From NCBI GenBank assembly GCA_015057115.1, contig SVEZ01000003.1, positions 124,001 through 188,000 on the forward strand: a stretch of 64,000 nucleotides of DNA, given 5' to 3'. Position 1 is the first letter of the stretch; each line of letters starts with the position of its first letter. This stretch comes from Lachnospiraceae bacterium. GTDB taxonomy: Bacteria > Bacillota > Clostridia > Lachnospirales > Lachnospiraceae. This document shows positions 1 through 7,595 of this stretch, piece after piece. Below the pieces are notes generated by a model. It ran no database searches. It saw only the letters and a program-made list of their open reading frames with translations, and was not told where the DNA came from. A program made the translations under genes and the position numbers.

Positions 1-428
1 TCGAAGGTAGGTTCTTTTTGATGCTCCTTCATGTAGGCTTCTTTGGCTACCATGATTTTATAGGCACGGTCTTTCAAAGAGCGGCTGACTCGGATGCTAC
101 CGTTGTCCCGTAAGTACCGACGGATTTCCCCGATAATCATGGGAACTGCATAGGTAGAAAATTTTACTCCAAGATTCGGATCAAAATTGTTTACGGATTT
201 AATCAGGCCGATGCAGCCGATTTGAAATAAATCGTCTGCATTTTCCCCGGCAGAGGAAAAACGCTTAATCACACTTAACACCAACCGGAGATTTCCCTTG
301 ATATAGGCTTCTTTGGCAGATTCATCCCCCTCTTTGATTTTTTCAAAAAGTATTTTTTTCTCAGCTTCTTTCAGTAAGGGTAAGGCGGAAGTGTTGACTC
401 CGCATAAGTCTACTTTGTATACCGACAT
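1..428 (-). CDS. sigG: RNA polymerase sporulation sigma factor SigG (3' part outside window)
   Basis: Sigma-70 family factor that directs late transcription in the forespore. The visible 142 or so residues begin MSVYKVDLCGV, very like the short N-terminus of known SigG proteins, and continue with region 2 hallmarks: GNLRLVLSVI, the DDLFQIGCIGL core-binding helix, and KFSTYAVPMIIGEIRRYLRD with a following VSRSLKD. The gene runs off the left edge, so regions 3-4 are not visible. The start ATG (complement of 426-428) is preceded by a GGGG-type ribosome binding site that lies inside a terminator-like hairpin (see the next entry). The N-terminal match makes SigG much more likely than SigF or SigE; the neighbouring spoIIG genes are not in the window. 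Confidence 0.93.
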   Translation of the reverse strand, partial: MSVYKVDLCGVNTSALPLLKEAEKKILFEKIKEGDESAKEAYIKGNLRLVLSVIKRFSSAGENADDLFQIGCIGLIKSVNNFDPNLGVKFSTYAVPMIIGEIRRYLRDNGSIRVSRSLKDRAYKIMVAKEAYMKEHQKEPTF

Positions 429-469
429 AAAAAGACATCCCCTTTTTTAATCTCAATAAGAGGATGTCC
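429..469 (-). terminator. Terminator-like hairpin between the LysR gene and sigG, overlapping the sigG ribosome binding site
   Basis: On the minus strand GACATCC (468-462) pairs with GGATGTC (440-434), followed by TTTTT and then directly by the sigG ATG. The 3' arm overlaps the GGGG Shine-Dalgarno segment. This would end LysR transcripts and hide the sigG ribosome binding site in any read-through RNA. A weak SigF/SigG-like promoter (GTATT, 14 bases, GAATAAAAT) overlaps the end of the LysR gene. Function is inferred. Confidence 0.6.
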
Positions 470-483
470 ATTTTTCTAAAATT

Positions 484-1362
484 TTATTCAGATTGGGAGG
501 AAAAATACTCCTGGGTGAACCACAGGAATTTCTTTCCAATGGGGGAAAGGCTTTCCTGACTTAAATATCCGATTCCCAGATTTCGTTCAAATAAAGGCTC
601 GATAGGTAACGAGCGTACATCATGGGAGGTATTCGTTAATGCCAAAGATGGGATAATGGAGATACCTAAATGATTTTCCACCATGGCCATAATGGTGTGG
701 TTTTCTTTGGCGGTAAAGCGAATCCGCGGGGTAATGCGATGATCGTGGAGCACCGTATAAATATCATGATCCACATCCGCCTCCGGTAAAATGGATGGAA
801 CCGTCTGGAATTTCTCCAGGGGAAAGGTAGTTCCCGTGTGCTGATAGTCTTTGGGAAGTACCGCCATTAAAATATCTTTTTTTAAAGAACAAAACTCATA
901 GTTGCTTTCCGGCTGACGGCTGCAAAAAATCATGTCTACATCCCGGTTCGCCAGCCAGGTTTCCAATTCCTGACTTCCACCTTCCCGTAATTTAATTTGA
1001 ATGGAAGGGTGATCAAACTGAAAGGCATTTAACATGGAGGGAAGCCAGTAAGTACAGATACTGGTGTAGGTTCCGATGGTTAAAGAGCCGTATTCCACCC
1101 CCTTGGTATCGTAAATAAATTGGCGAAGCCGTTCTTCCTCCGCCAATAAGCTGTTGACATAGCGAAGAAATTCTTTGCCTAAGGGAGTTAAGCGAACTCC
1201 GTAGCGGTCTCTGACAAAAAGTTGAAGTTCCACTTCCTCTTCCAACCGCTTTAGGGTATGACTTACACCGGACTGGGTATATCCGGATAAAGCTGCGGTT
1301 TTTGAAATATTTCCGGTTTCAGCCGTAAGAGAAAACAGCTTATATTTTATTAAATTATCCAT
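484..1362 (-). CDS. LysR-family transcriptional regulator, divergent from the prd operon
   Basis: A 292-residue LysR-type regulator. Residues 1-60 are the winged HTH (KYKLFSLTAETGNISKTAAL, then SGVSHTLKRLEEE), and the rest is the two-lobed effector-binding domain of usual length. It is transcribed away from prdC across a 135-base shared promoter region, the classic arrangement in which a LysR protein controls the divergent operon. In C. difficile the prd genes are activated by the sigma-54-type activator PrdR, which is absent here, so this protein is a candidate replacement. The ligand is unknown; proline is only an inference from context. Confidence 0.9.
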   Translation of the reverse strand: MDNLIKYKLFSLTAETGNISKTAALSGYTQSGVSHTLKRLEEEVELQLFVRDRYGVRLTPLGKEFLRYVNSLLAEEERLRQFIYDTKGVEYGSLTIGTYTSICTYWLPSMLNAFQFDHPSIQIKLREGGSQELETWLANRDVDMIFCSRQPESNYEFCSLKKDILMAVLPKDYQHTGTTFPLEKFQTVPSILPEADVDHDIYTVLHDHRITPRIRFTAKENHTIMAMVENHLGISIIPSLALTNTSHDVRSLPIEPLFERNLGIGYLSQESLSPIGKKFLWFTQEYFSSQSE

Positions 1363-1393
1363 GGAATGCTCCTTTTTAACGTGGTAGTAATAT

Positions 1394-1451
1394 TTGACAT
1401 ATCTAGATGCTTAGAATGTCGCTTTTCAAATATCTTACACCAAGGTATACT
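1394..1451 (+). promoter_or_regulatory. prdC promoter region with candidate LysR operator
   Basis: A TATACT -10 lies at 1446-1451 with a weak TTTTCA -35 at 1423-1428 (17-base spacer), the kind of weak -35 expected of an activated promoter. Just upstream is an imperfect dyad with GACAT at 1396-1400 and ATGTC at 1416-1420, with inner CTAG and CTTAG segments, positioned where LysR proteins usually bind. A TTGACA at 1394-1399 has no well-spaced -10. Inference from position only. Confidence 0.45.
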
Positions 1452-1497
1452 CATTTTGCAAGCGAAAAGTAAGAATTTCGGAAAGGAGGAGGAAAAG

Positions 1498-2805
1498 ATG
1501 TCAGAACTATACCGTTTTCCTTTGAAACAGTGTATAGGAAAGCCGTCCGTTGCGGTTGTTAAATGCGGAGATTCGGTAAAGCGTGGAGAACTCATTGCAG
1601 CACAGCCGGAGGATGGATTGGGGGCAAATATTTTTTCCAGTGTATCCGGAAAGGTAGAATCCGTCAATGAAGAAGAAATTGGAATTCTACCGGATGAAAA
1701 GCAGAGTGCAGACTTTGTAAAGTTGAAAAAGAGAAAACCCTTAGAGCTTATTAAAGAAGCAGGTCTGGTTGGACTTGGGGGTGCCGGATTTCCGACTTAC
1801 GCAAAGTTTTCCAAGCCTTTTGAAAAAGAGGGAACTGTTGTCATCAATGCCGCGGAATGTGAGCCCATTCTTTCTCACAATATTGAAAGAATCGAAAAGC
1901 ATCCGGAACAGCTTTTACGGGGACTGGAAATTGCAATGGAAGTTTCAGGGGCAAAAGATGGTGTGATTGCCATTAAGGAGTATCACACGGAGGCTATTAA
2001 TGCCTTAAAGAAAATTCTTGGAAATTACAAGAATATGAGAATTGTTCCCCTGATGGATATGTACCCTATGGGTGAAGAAAGAGCTATTATCCGAGAGGTA
2101 TTTGGAGAAGTATTGCCGGTTACGGCGCTTCCGCTTGAAGCAAATGCCATTGTAATTAATGCAGAAACCGCTTGTCGCATTCAGGAGGCCATTGACTTGA
2201 AAAAACCGCTTATTGATAAGGATATGACCGTAGGCGGCAAAATCAAAGGCAACTTGCAGGACAAGTTAATCCAGATTTTTATGGATGTGCCTCTTGGCAC
2301 GCCGGTTGAAACCATGTTTGAACGTGCCGGCGGCGTAAATCCGGATTGCGGCGAGTTGATTATGGGAGGACCTTTTACCGGAAAAAGAACTACCATGCAA
2401 GACGTGGTGGTAAAAACCACCGGAGGTCTTATTGCCGCAGAATGTTTCCCGAAGGGACCTGAAAAAATCGGTCTTTTGGTATGTGCCTGCGGAGCCAACA
2501 AAGAGCGTATGCAGCAGTTGGCGGAAAGCCTTGGTTCCAAGGTGGTTGGCGTGGAATGCTGTAAACAGGCAAAGGAAGTAAAGGGAAGCTTGAAATGTGA
2601 AAACCCGGGAAGATGTCCGGGACAGGTTCAGAAGGTAATGGCTTTAAAGAAAGCCGGAGCCCAGGCAGTTTTAATCGGAAACTGTACCGATTGCTCCAAC
2701 ACCGTTATGTCCTGTGCACCTAAAATGGGATTGCCGGTTTACCACTGCACAGACGGCGCGTTACGTGCGGTAAACCATAAGATAGTAAGAGCAATTAAAA
2801 AATAA
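1498..2805 (+). CDS. prdC: Proline reductase-associated electron transfer protein PrdC (RnfC-like)
   Basis: A 435-residue soluble relative of RnfC/NqrA-type electron carriers. It shows the family GLGGAGFPTYAK motif near residue 90, the INAAECEP motif, and C-terminal cysteine clusters (CACGANKE, CENPGRCPG, GNCTDCSNT, MSCAPKMG). PrdC is thought to pass electrons to D-proline reductase. I chose ATG 1498, preceded by GGAAAGGAGGAGG, over a longer open frame from 1366 that has no ribosome binding site. In some Stickland clostridia I recall PrdC carrying selenocysteine; here the frame is uninterrupted and the cluster positions are Cys. It is first in the operon, 14 bases before prdA. Confidence 0.9.
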   Translation: MSELYRFPLKQCIGKPSVAVVKCGDSVKRGELIAAQPEDGLGANIFSSVSGKVESVNEEEIGILPDEKQSADFVKLKKRKPLELIKEAGLVGLGGAGFPTYAKFSKPFEKEGTVVINAAECEPILSHNIERIEKHPEQLLRGLEIAMEVSGAKDGVIAIKEYHTEAINALKKILGNYKNMRIVPLMDMYPMGEERAIIREVFGEVLPVTALPLEANAIVINAETACRIQEAIDLKKPLIDKDMTVGGKIKGNLQDKLIQIFMDVPLGTPVETMFERAGGVNPDCGELIMGGPFTGKRTTMQDVVVKTTGGLIAAECFPKGPEKIGLLVCACGANKERMQQLAESLGSKVVGVECCKQAKEVKGSLKCENPGRCPGQVQKVMALKKAGAQAVLIGNCTDCSNTVMSCAPKMGLPVYHCTDGALRAVNHKIVRAIKK

Positions 2806-2819
2806 GGAGGAGAAGGAAG

Positions 2820-4625
2820 ATGTCTATTACAAACGAGACATTACAGCAGCACTTAAAAGATCCTGCAATCTTTTGTTGCAGAAGAGAAAAAGGTTTAGTA
2901 ATCAGCGCTGCAGATCTGGAAGATCCGGGATTATTCGATGATATGGTAGAAGCCGGACTTCTTACCTTAAGTCCGGATGGACTTCGCATCGAACAGGTAC
3001 TTGGAAGTACGCTTTTAACAGATGTGGAAGCATTGACACCGATTACCAGAGACGTGCTTGACAAGGTGAATGAAACTGAAGAGGCACCAAAGGCAGCACC
3101 GGCAGAAACAAAAGCACCAAAGAGTGCAGCTGCACCAAAGGTTAAGACAACCGTAGGAGGAAATGGAATGATTCATATTGAGATTGATAAAGCCGATAAG
3201 ATTGAAGGCTTAAGACTGGATGTTCCGGTGGGAGCAGTAAACGGAACTGTATGTGCAGAGGGAGTTCCTGCAGAAGCAGGCGTAGCAGCTGTAGCACAGC
3301 CTACAGGCGAGAAAAAAGTTATTCGTACCTTATTAAAGAAACATATTAAGATTACTGATGTTGAAATCGGAAACGAGACTTCTTTAAAGAACGGAAAATT
3401 AACCATCGACAAGAAGTTGACCGACAAGGCAGTTTTAGAGGATGCATTATGTAAATCCTTAGAGCTTGACGTAATCTATCCGGATAAGAGACATATCTAT
3501 ACCGAAACCATTATGGATGTATGTCCAATCGCTACCAAAGTAGAAGGTGAGCTTGGTGAAGGTGTGACAAAAGTGCTTGACGGCGTTGTATTCATGTTAA
3601 CAGGTGTTGACGAGGATGGTGTTCAGGTTCACGAGTTCGGTTCTTCCGAAGGATATTTGGATGAGAAGATGTATTTCGGACATCCGGGATGTGCTGACGA
3701 AAATGATATCATCATTCGTTGCCACGCTGTAATCGAAAGATTAACCGGTATGACCAGACCTGGCCCATTTGCAGCACACAAATGTCAGGATTACATTATT
3801 CAGGCAATCCGTGAAGTATTAAAGAATTACGAAGGTGAAGTTGTTCGCGAAGAAGTATGTGAAGACGTACGTAGAGCAGGCAACCCACGTGTCGTTTTAG
3901 TAAAAGAAATCATGGGACAGGGTGCTATGCATGATAACGTAATCTGCCCAACAGAGCCATGTGGTATCCTTGGTGGACAGAAGAACGTAGACTGCGGTAA
4001 CGTGCCGATTATGCTTACTCCGAACCAGGTAAGAGACGGATCCATCCATGCATTAACCTGTATCGGACCTGCAACCAAGGAAATGACCCGTCACTACATC
4101 CGCGAGCCGCTCGTAGAAGGACTTGCAGCTGATACAGAGCTTGACTTAATCGGTGTTGTATGTGTAGGTAGCCCACAGGTTAACGATGAGAAATTATGGG
4201 TATCCGAAAGACTTGGATTCTTACTGGAGTCTTTGGATATCGACGGATGTATCATTACAACCGAAGGATTCGGTAACAACCACATCGATTTTGTTCAGCA
4301 TATCGGACAGGCCGGAAAACGTGATATCCCTGTAGTTGGTGTATCCTTCTGTGCTTACCAGGGACAGCTTGTTGTTGGTAACAAGTATGCAACTGCCATG
4401 GTAGAAGAGAACATGGACAAGGGTGGATTCGAGAACAACGTAGCAGGATGTTCCTGTGTAACCAAAGAAGTTGCAGCTCGTGCAATCCAGATGTTAAAGA
4501 ATAAGATGGCGGGCGTAGAAATCAAGCCGGCTGAAAAGAAATGGAATAACGATGTTATTAACGCAAATAACAAGTTATTAGGACTTCCGGAGACTGTATT
4601 ATTAGATAACGGAACGTTACACTAA
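2820..4625 (+). CDS. prdA: D-proline reductase proprotein PrdA (pyruvoyl-forming)
   Basis: A 601-residue proprotein of the D-proline reductase subunits, which reduce D-proline to 5-aminovalerate. The family precursor is cleaved at a Cys that becomes the N-terminal pyruvoyl cofactor of the small chain. The likely site is Cys414 in ALTCIGPATKE (codon 4059-4061), which would give chains of 413 and 188 residues, close to the 45 and 23 kDa chains known for the enzyme. Conserved segments EGELGEG, GSSEGYL, GQGAMHD and GNVPIMLTPNQ precede the site; TTEGFGNNHIDFV follows it. A variable Ala/Pro/Lys-rich linker lies near residues 84-105. The TAA stop overlaps the next ATG by one base (TAATG). Confidence 0.95.
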   Translation: MSITNETLQQHLKDPAIFCCRREKGLVISAADLEDPGLFDDMVEAGLLTLSPDGLRIEQVLGSTLLTDVEALTPITRDVLDKVNETEEAPKAAPAETKAPKSAAAPKVKTTVGGNGMIHIEIDKADKIEGLRLDVPVGAVNGTVCAEGVPAEAGVAAVAQPTGEKKVIRTLLKKHIKITDVEIGNETSLKNGKLTIDKKLTDKAVLEDALCKSLELDVIYPDKRHIYTETIMDVCPIATKVEGELGEGVTKVLDGVVFMLTGVDEDGVQVHEFGSSEGYLDEKMYFGHPGCADENDIIIRCHAVIERLTGMTRPGPFAAHKCQDYIIQAIREVLKNYEGEVVREEVCEDVRRAGNPRVVLVKEIMGQGAMHDNVICPTEPCGILGGQKNVDCGNVPIMLTPNQVRDGSIHALTCIGPATKEMTRHYIREPLVEGLAADTELDLIGVVCVGSPQVNDEKLWVSERLGFLLESLDIDGCIITTEGFGNNHIDFVQHIGQAGKRDIPVVGVSFCAYQGQLVVGNKYATAMVEENMDKGGFENNVAGCSCVTKEVAARAIQMLKNKMAGVEIKPAEKKWNNDVINANNKLLGLPETVLLDNGTLH

Positions 4626-5065
4626 TGGAATATATGATTACCCCGATTAAAATGGGCGGTCTTGTAAAAGAGGTATCGAATGGCATGATTAAAGTCCATC
4701 TGCACGGTCGGCTCGGCGTAATATGCGTACCACAGAAGCTGATACAATTCGAAGAACCCATAGAGCCGGGACATGAAATGGAATTTTATTTCAGCTATAT
4801 TGAAGTGATTGAAAATCCATACGACTACGACAGTGGTGATATGGTGACCGATCACGAAATCAGCCCATGCTTATTGGGAGGTAAGATCATTGAAGTAAAT
4901 GACACTGCCGCCAAGGTTGCCATTATGGATAATATGGGAACCATTGCAGTGCCCCGCCGGTGGATGTTCACGCCGGTGGCACTGGAAGTAGGGCAGGATG
5001 TTCAGTTTTACTTTAGCTGTATGCATGTCGTTGGAAAACGCGACATTCCAGTGGAATCAATTTAA
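4625..5065 (+). CDS. Small prd-operon protein of unknown function (CBO2463/CBO2479-like)
   Basis: A 146-residue soluble protein with two internal repeats: GGLVKEVSNGMIKVHLHGRL with GVICVPQKL near residues 11-40, and GGKIIEVNDTAAKVAIMDNM with GTIAVPRRW near residues 85-115. Each is followed by a MEFYFSY or VQFYFSC strand. The duplicated beta-rich unit resembles the family I recall as the CBO2463/CBO2479 domain, which occurs in prd loci; I cannot check that here. Translationally coupled to prdA by a one-base overlap and 13 bases before prdB, so it probably acts in assembly or maturation of the reductase. No catalytic motif is visible. Confidence 0.75.
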   Translation: MEYMITPIKMGGLVKEVSNGMIKVHLHGRLGVICVPQKLIQFEEPIEPGHEMEFYFSYIEVIENPYDYDSGDMVTDHEISPCLLGGKIIEVNDTAAKVAIMDNMGTIAVPRRWMFTPVALEVGQDVQFYFSCMHVVGKRDIPVESI

Positions 5066-5078
5066 GGAGGATAAGTAA

Positions 5079-5801
5079 ATGCTTACAACCAAAGAAGGAA
5101 TGCAATCCGAAATTTTCGTACCGGTTGTACCGAAGCCGGTATTTACAGAATTAAAGAAACCATTAAGCGAGTGTAAAGTTGCTTTTATCACCGCCGGTGG
5201 TATTCATAAAAAAGATCAGACACCGTTTAACACATCCGGAGATTTCTCTTATCGTACCATCGAGTTTAGCACTCCATCCAGCAACTTAATGGTAACACAC
5301 GGTGGATTTGATAACTCTGATATCAACAAGGACGTAAATGCTATGTTCCCAATCGATCGTCTTCATGAATTAGTAGACGAGGGATTCATCGGATCTTTAG
5401 CAGATGAAACCTACACCTTCATGGGTGGCGGTGGAAACGTTGAGAAGTTTACCAACGAGACAGGTCCTGAAATCGCTAAGAAATTAAAAGAGCAGGGTGT
5501 TGATATCGTACTTTGTACCGGTGGATGCGGAACCTGTCATCGTTCTGCAACAATCGTAACTCGTTGCTGTGAAGAAGCAGGCATGAGCTGTGTTGTTATT
5601 GCTGCATTGCCACCAATCGCTAGACAGCAGGGTGCACCACGTATTACCGCACCACATGTGCCCATCGGATCTAACGCCGGAGAGCCAAACAACAAACCAA
5701 TGCAGACAGCAATCATCAAAGAATCCCTCGAGTGGGTTCGTGATTGCCCAAGCTACAATCAGACAAAGGTATTACCTTACGAGTACAGACATAACGTTTA
5801 A
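5079..5801 (+). CDS. prdB: D-proline reductase subunit PrdB, cysteine form
   Basis: A 240-residue third subunit of D-proline reductase. Family features are the N-terminal MQSEIFVPVVPKPVF segment, TAGGIHKK, DNSDINKDVNAMFPIDRL, MGGGGNVEKF and the C-terminal IGSNAGEPNN. In the characterised enzymes the active-site motif contains selenocysteine (of the form GUGTCHRSA); here the same position is Cys150, codon TGC at 5526-5528, in GGCGTCHRSA, with Cys153 three residues later. No in-frame TGA is present. The gene has a strong AAGGAGGATAAG ribosome binding site and is followed by a terminator hairpin, so prdC-A-x-B form one unit. Confidence 0.93.
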   Translation: MLTTKEGMQSEIFVPVVPKPVFTELKKPLSECKVAFITAGGIHKKDQTPFNTSGDFSYRTIEFSTPSSNLMVTHGGFDNSDINKDVNAMFPIDRLHELVDEGFIGSLADETYTFMGGGGNVEKFTNETGPEIAKKLKEQGVDIVLCTGGCGTCHRSATIVTRCCEEAGMSCVVIAALPPIARQQGAPRITAPHVPIGSNAGEPNNKPMQTAIIKESLEWVRDCPSYNQTKVLPYEYRHNV

Positions 5802-5837
5802 TCTTTGTTCATTTATATCCGTATACTACAAAACACA

Positions 5838-5860
5838 GAGCTGGCATGATTTGTCAGCTC
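5838..5860 (+). terminator. Terminator hairpin after prdB
   Basis: GAGCTGGCA (5838-5846) pairs with TGTCAGCTC (5852-5860), with one G-U pair, followed by TTGTGCTATATTTG. The same hairpin and 3' tail recur at 12901-12940 after the second lipoprotein gene, so it is also the left end of a dispersed repeat. Confidence 0.7.
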
Positions 5861-5877
5861 TTGTGCTATATTTGAAG

Positions 5878-5975
5878 TCAGCCATAGGTAGGACCATTGA
5901 AATCTGGCTGAGGCGAGAAAACATGAAAGTTGAGAAACTGTAAGCCATAGTCTCAAAGTTGGAAAAGAGGCTGAC
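5878..5975. repeat. Short periodic repeat array, type A (two units)
   Basis: Two units of AGCCATA (5880, 5943) followed 26 bases later by GGCTGAG or GGCTGAC (5906, 5969). The unit period is 63 bases. In unit 1 TCAGCCA and TGGCTGA are perfect 7-base inverted arms. Words, spacing and the 5' terminator-plus-tail match the larger array at 12901-13378. The array fills most of the gap between prdB and the prdE-prdD gene, with only the ribosome binding site of the latter after it. Confidence 0.7.
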
Positions 5976-6018
5976 GAAATTCGGAAAAGCATCGGAAAGA
6001 AATATAGGAGGAGCGGCT

Positions 6019-7219
6019 ATGGGACTTGGACCAAGTATTAAAATGACCACGAAGCATCATTTTTTTTTGTCCGCTTACAAAAGCGCTTTCAGAGGACAAA
6101 GACTTGGAATTTACAGGAATTATTGTAGACGGGGTATCGGAAAACTGTGACGAGAAGATTTATACTGCCAAGCGCGTAGGGGATTTGGCCGGACTAATGC
6201 AGGCAGACGCAGCGATTGTTGCCATTGATGGTTGGGGAAATCATCATGTGGACTTCGTTTCGGTAATTGAAGAACTGGGACGCCGTGGAATCCCGGCAGT
6301 GGGGCTAAGTTATATCGGCCTGCAGGGACGACTGGTGTGTGATAATGACTATGTGGATTGTATCGTGGACTTTAATAAAAATGCCAGTGGTTATGAATCC
6401 TGCGTAGTCGGGGATAATAATTTGACGGAATATGATGCGAAAAAAGCTGTAGGACTGGTGAAACTGAAATTAAAACGCGCCGGAAAGGAAGTAACTCCGG
6501 AGATAATTTCAGAACAGATAACAGGCAGGCTGGTGCAGAAGCAGTATGCCTTCTCAAAGGAAGCATTTCCGGAAGATATTTCCACTGTTCCTTATGATGA
6601 AACCTATATAAAAGAAGCCAAAGTAACCCTTCTTTCCCCCGGACAGACTCATCTTTTTGTAAATTCCAATTTGGACTTTTTCCCCATTGCGGCAAAAGAA
6701 GAAGGAGAATTGGGAGAAGGAATTACTCGGCTTTTCACCGGTGTAACCATGATGGTAACCGGAGCAGAGGAAGGAGGCTTTCAGTCCAGCAATATCGGTT
6801 CCTCCGAAGGTCTTTTGAAAAATCGGGTAGTCTTTGACCGGGCAGGAACGCCTGCATCCGCGGACTATCTAATCCACGTAGATGTTACTTTTAAAGAAGG
6901 TCATGGACGAAGCGCGGAAGGAATTATGGAGGCGCACCGCTTTGCAGACCGGGTAGCAGGAAAGATACGGCAGGCACTTTTATCCATTGAAGAAGAACCG
7001 GATTCTACAGAGGAATTTCAGAACATTCGTCGCCCCGGAAAACGCAAGGTTATTATTGTGAAGGTGGTTTCCGGTCTTGGCAATATGTATGATACCGCCA
7101 TGTTTCCCTTAGAACCCGGCGGCTTCCTTGGCTCCCATAACATGATGGATACCGGCAATCTGCCTTATGGCATCACCCCCAACCAGTGTCGGGACGGCGT
7201 CATTCATTCGTTGCTGTAA
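6019..7219 (+). CDS. Fused PrdE-PrdD protein, interrupted by a single-base frameshift
   Basis: Non-catalytic paralogue of PrdA. ATG 6019 follows TAGGAGGAGCGGCT. The frame starts MGLGPSIKMTTKHHFF, then breaks at a T9 run (6060-6068); removing one T gives one continuous 399-residue reading. The corrected first 36 residues align without gaps to PrdA just after its cleavage Cys. Residues 1 to about 165 match the PrdA small chain (PrdE-like, IDGWGNHHVDFV); about 185-399 match the large chain (PrdD-like, EGELGEG, GSSEGLL, GITPNQCRDGV) and end just before the position of the pyruvoyl Cys. It thus has PrdA halves in swapped order and lacks the Cys. PrdD and PrdE are separate proteins in the best-known clusters. 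The downstream open part alone begins at a TTG (6104) without ribosome binding site. Confidence 0.8.
6060..6068 (+). other. T9 homopolymer carrying the prdE-prdD frameshift
   Basis: Nine consecutive T residues. In the frame from ATG 6019 reading stops at 6148-6150; with eight T residues the reading enters the long PrdE-PrdD frame. It could be a sequencing error, a phase-variable tract, a site of RNA polymerase slippage, or a fixed mutation. The rest of the frame shows no further damage, which argues against old decay. Confidence 0.8.
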
Positions 7220-7247
7220 GGGTGTCTTGTTGGAAATTATCATCTGC

Positions 7248-7486
7248 TGGGCATATACGAAGTAAAGTGAACCTGCTGCCCACGGAAGAGGAGCATGCTG
7301 GGCATATAGCGAAAAAAGTTCCATTCTGCCCAGAAAAAAGCGCTGATTTGGGCAGGACAGTACTTTCTTGACATATATGCCCAGAAATCGAGGTGAACTT
7401 TGGGCAGGTGGAAGAAAAATGTCTCAGTCGCCCAAAATGAGGTGATTCCCTGGGCGTTATGAGGAAAACAGCTTTTGTATGCCCAG
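7248..7486. repeat. Periodic hairpin array, type B (five units)
   Basis: Fills the 376-base gap after prdE-prdD. TGGGCA occurs at 7248, 7299, 7349, 7401 and (as TGGGCG) 7451; TGCCCA occurs at 7277, 7327, 7378, (as CGCCCA) 7429 and 7480. Period is about 51 bases, with 28-29 bases between the two words, which are exact inverted complements. Unit 2 extends to CTGGGCA/TGCCCAG and unit 4 changes to TTGGGC/GCCCAA, a compensatory outer pair. Loop sequences are unrelated between units. It ends just before the promoter of the next gene (TATAAT at 7528-7533). Confidence 0.8.
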
Positions 7487-7595
7487 ATGAAGATAATTTC
7501 TTTGTTCGCTCGGCTCCTGCTTTATGGTATAATATTTAAGCGAGTACAACTCATAAGGGAATATAAAGTGTTAAAAGCGAGGAATATGAGACATC

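Noticed and set aside
5590-5943. 117-codon frame at the end of prdB
   Set aside because: It overlaps prdB in another frame and runs through the terminator and repeat units.
1498-7219. Selenocysteine codons in the prd genes
   Set aside because: I looked for in-frame TGA at the expected sites; they are TGC or TGT and the frames are uninterrupted except for the T9 frameshift.
7220-7500. CRISPR array in the repeat-rich gap
   Set aside because: There is no conserved repeat of 23 bases or more; only 6-7-base words recur, the two words alternate as inverted complements, and no cas genes are near.
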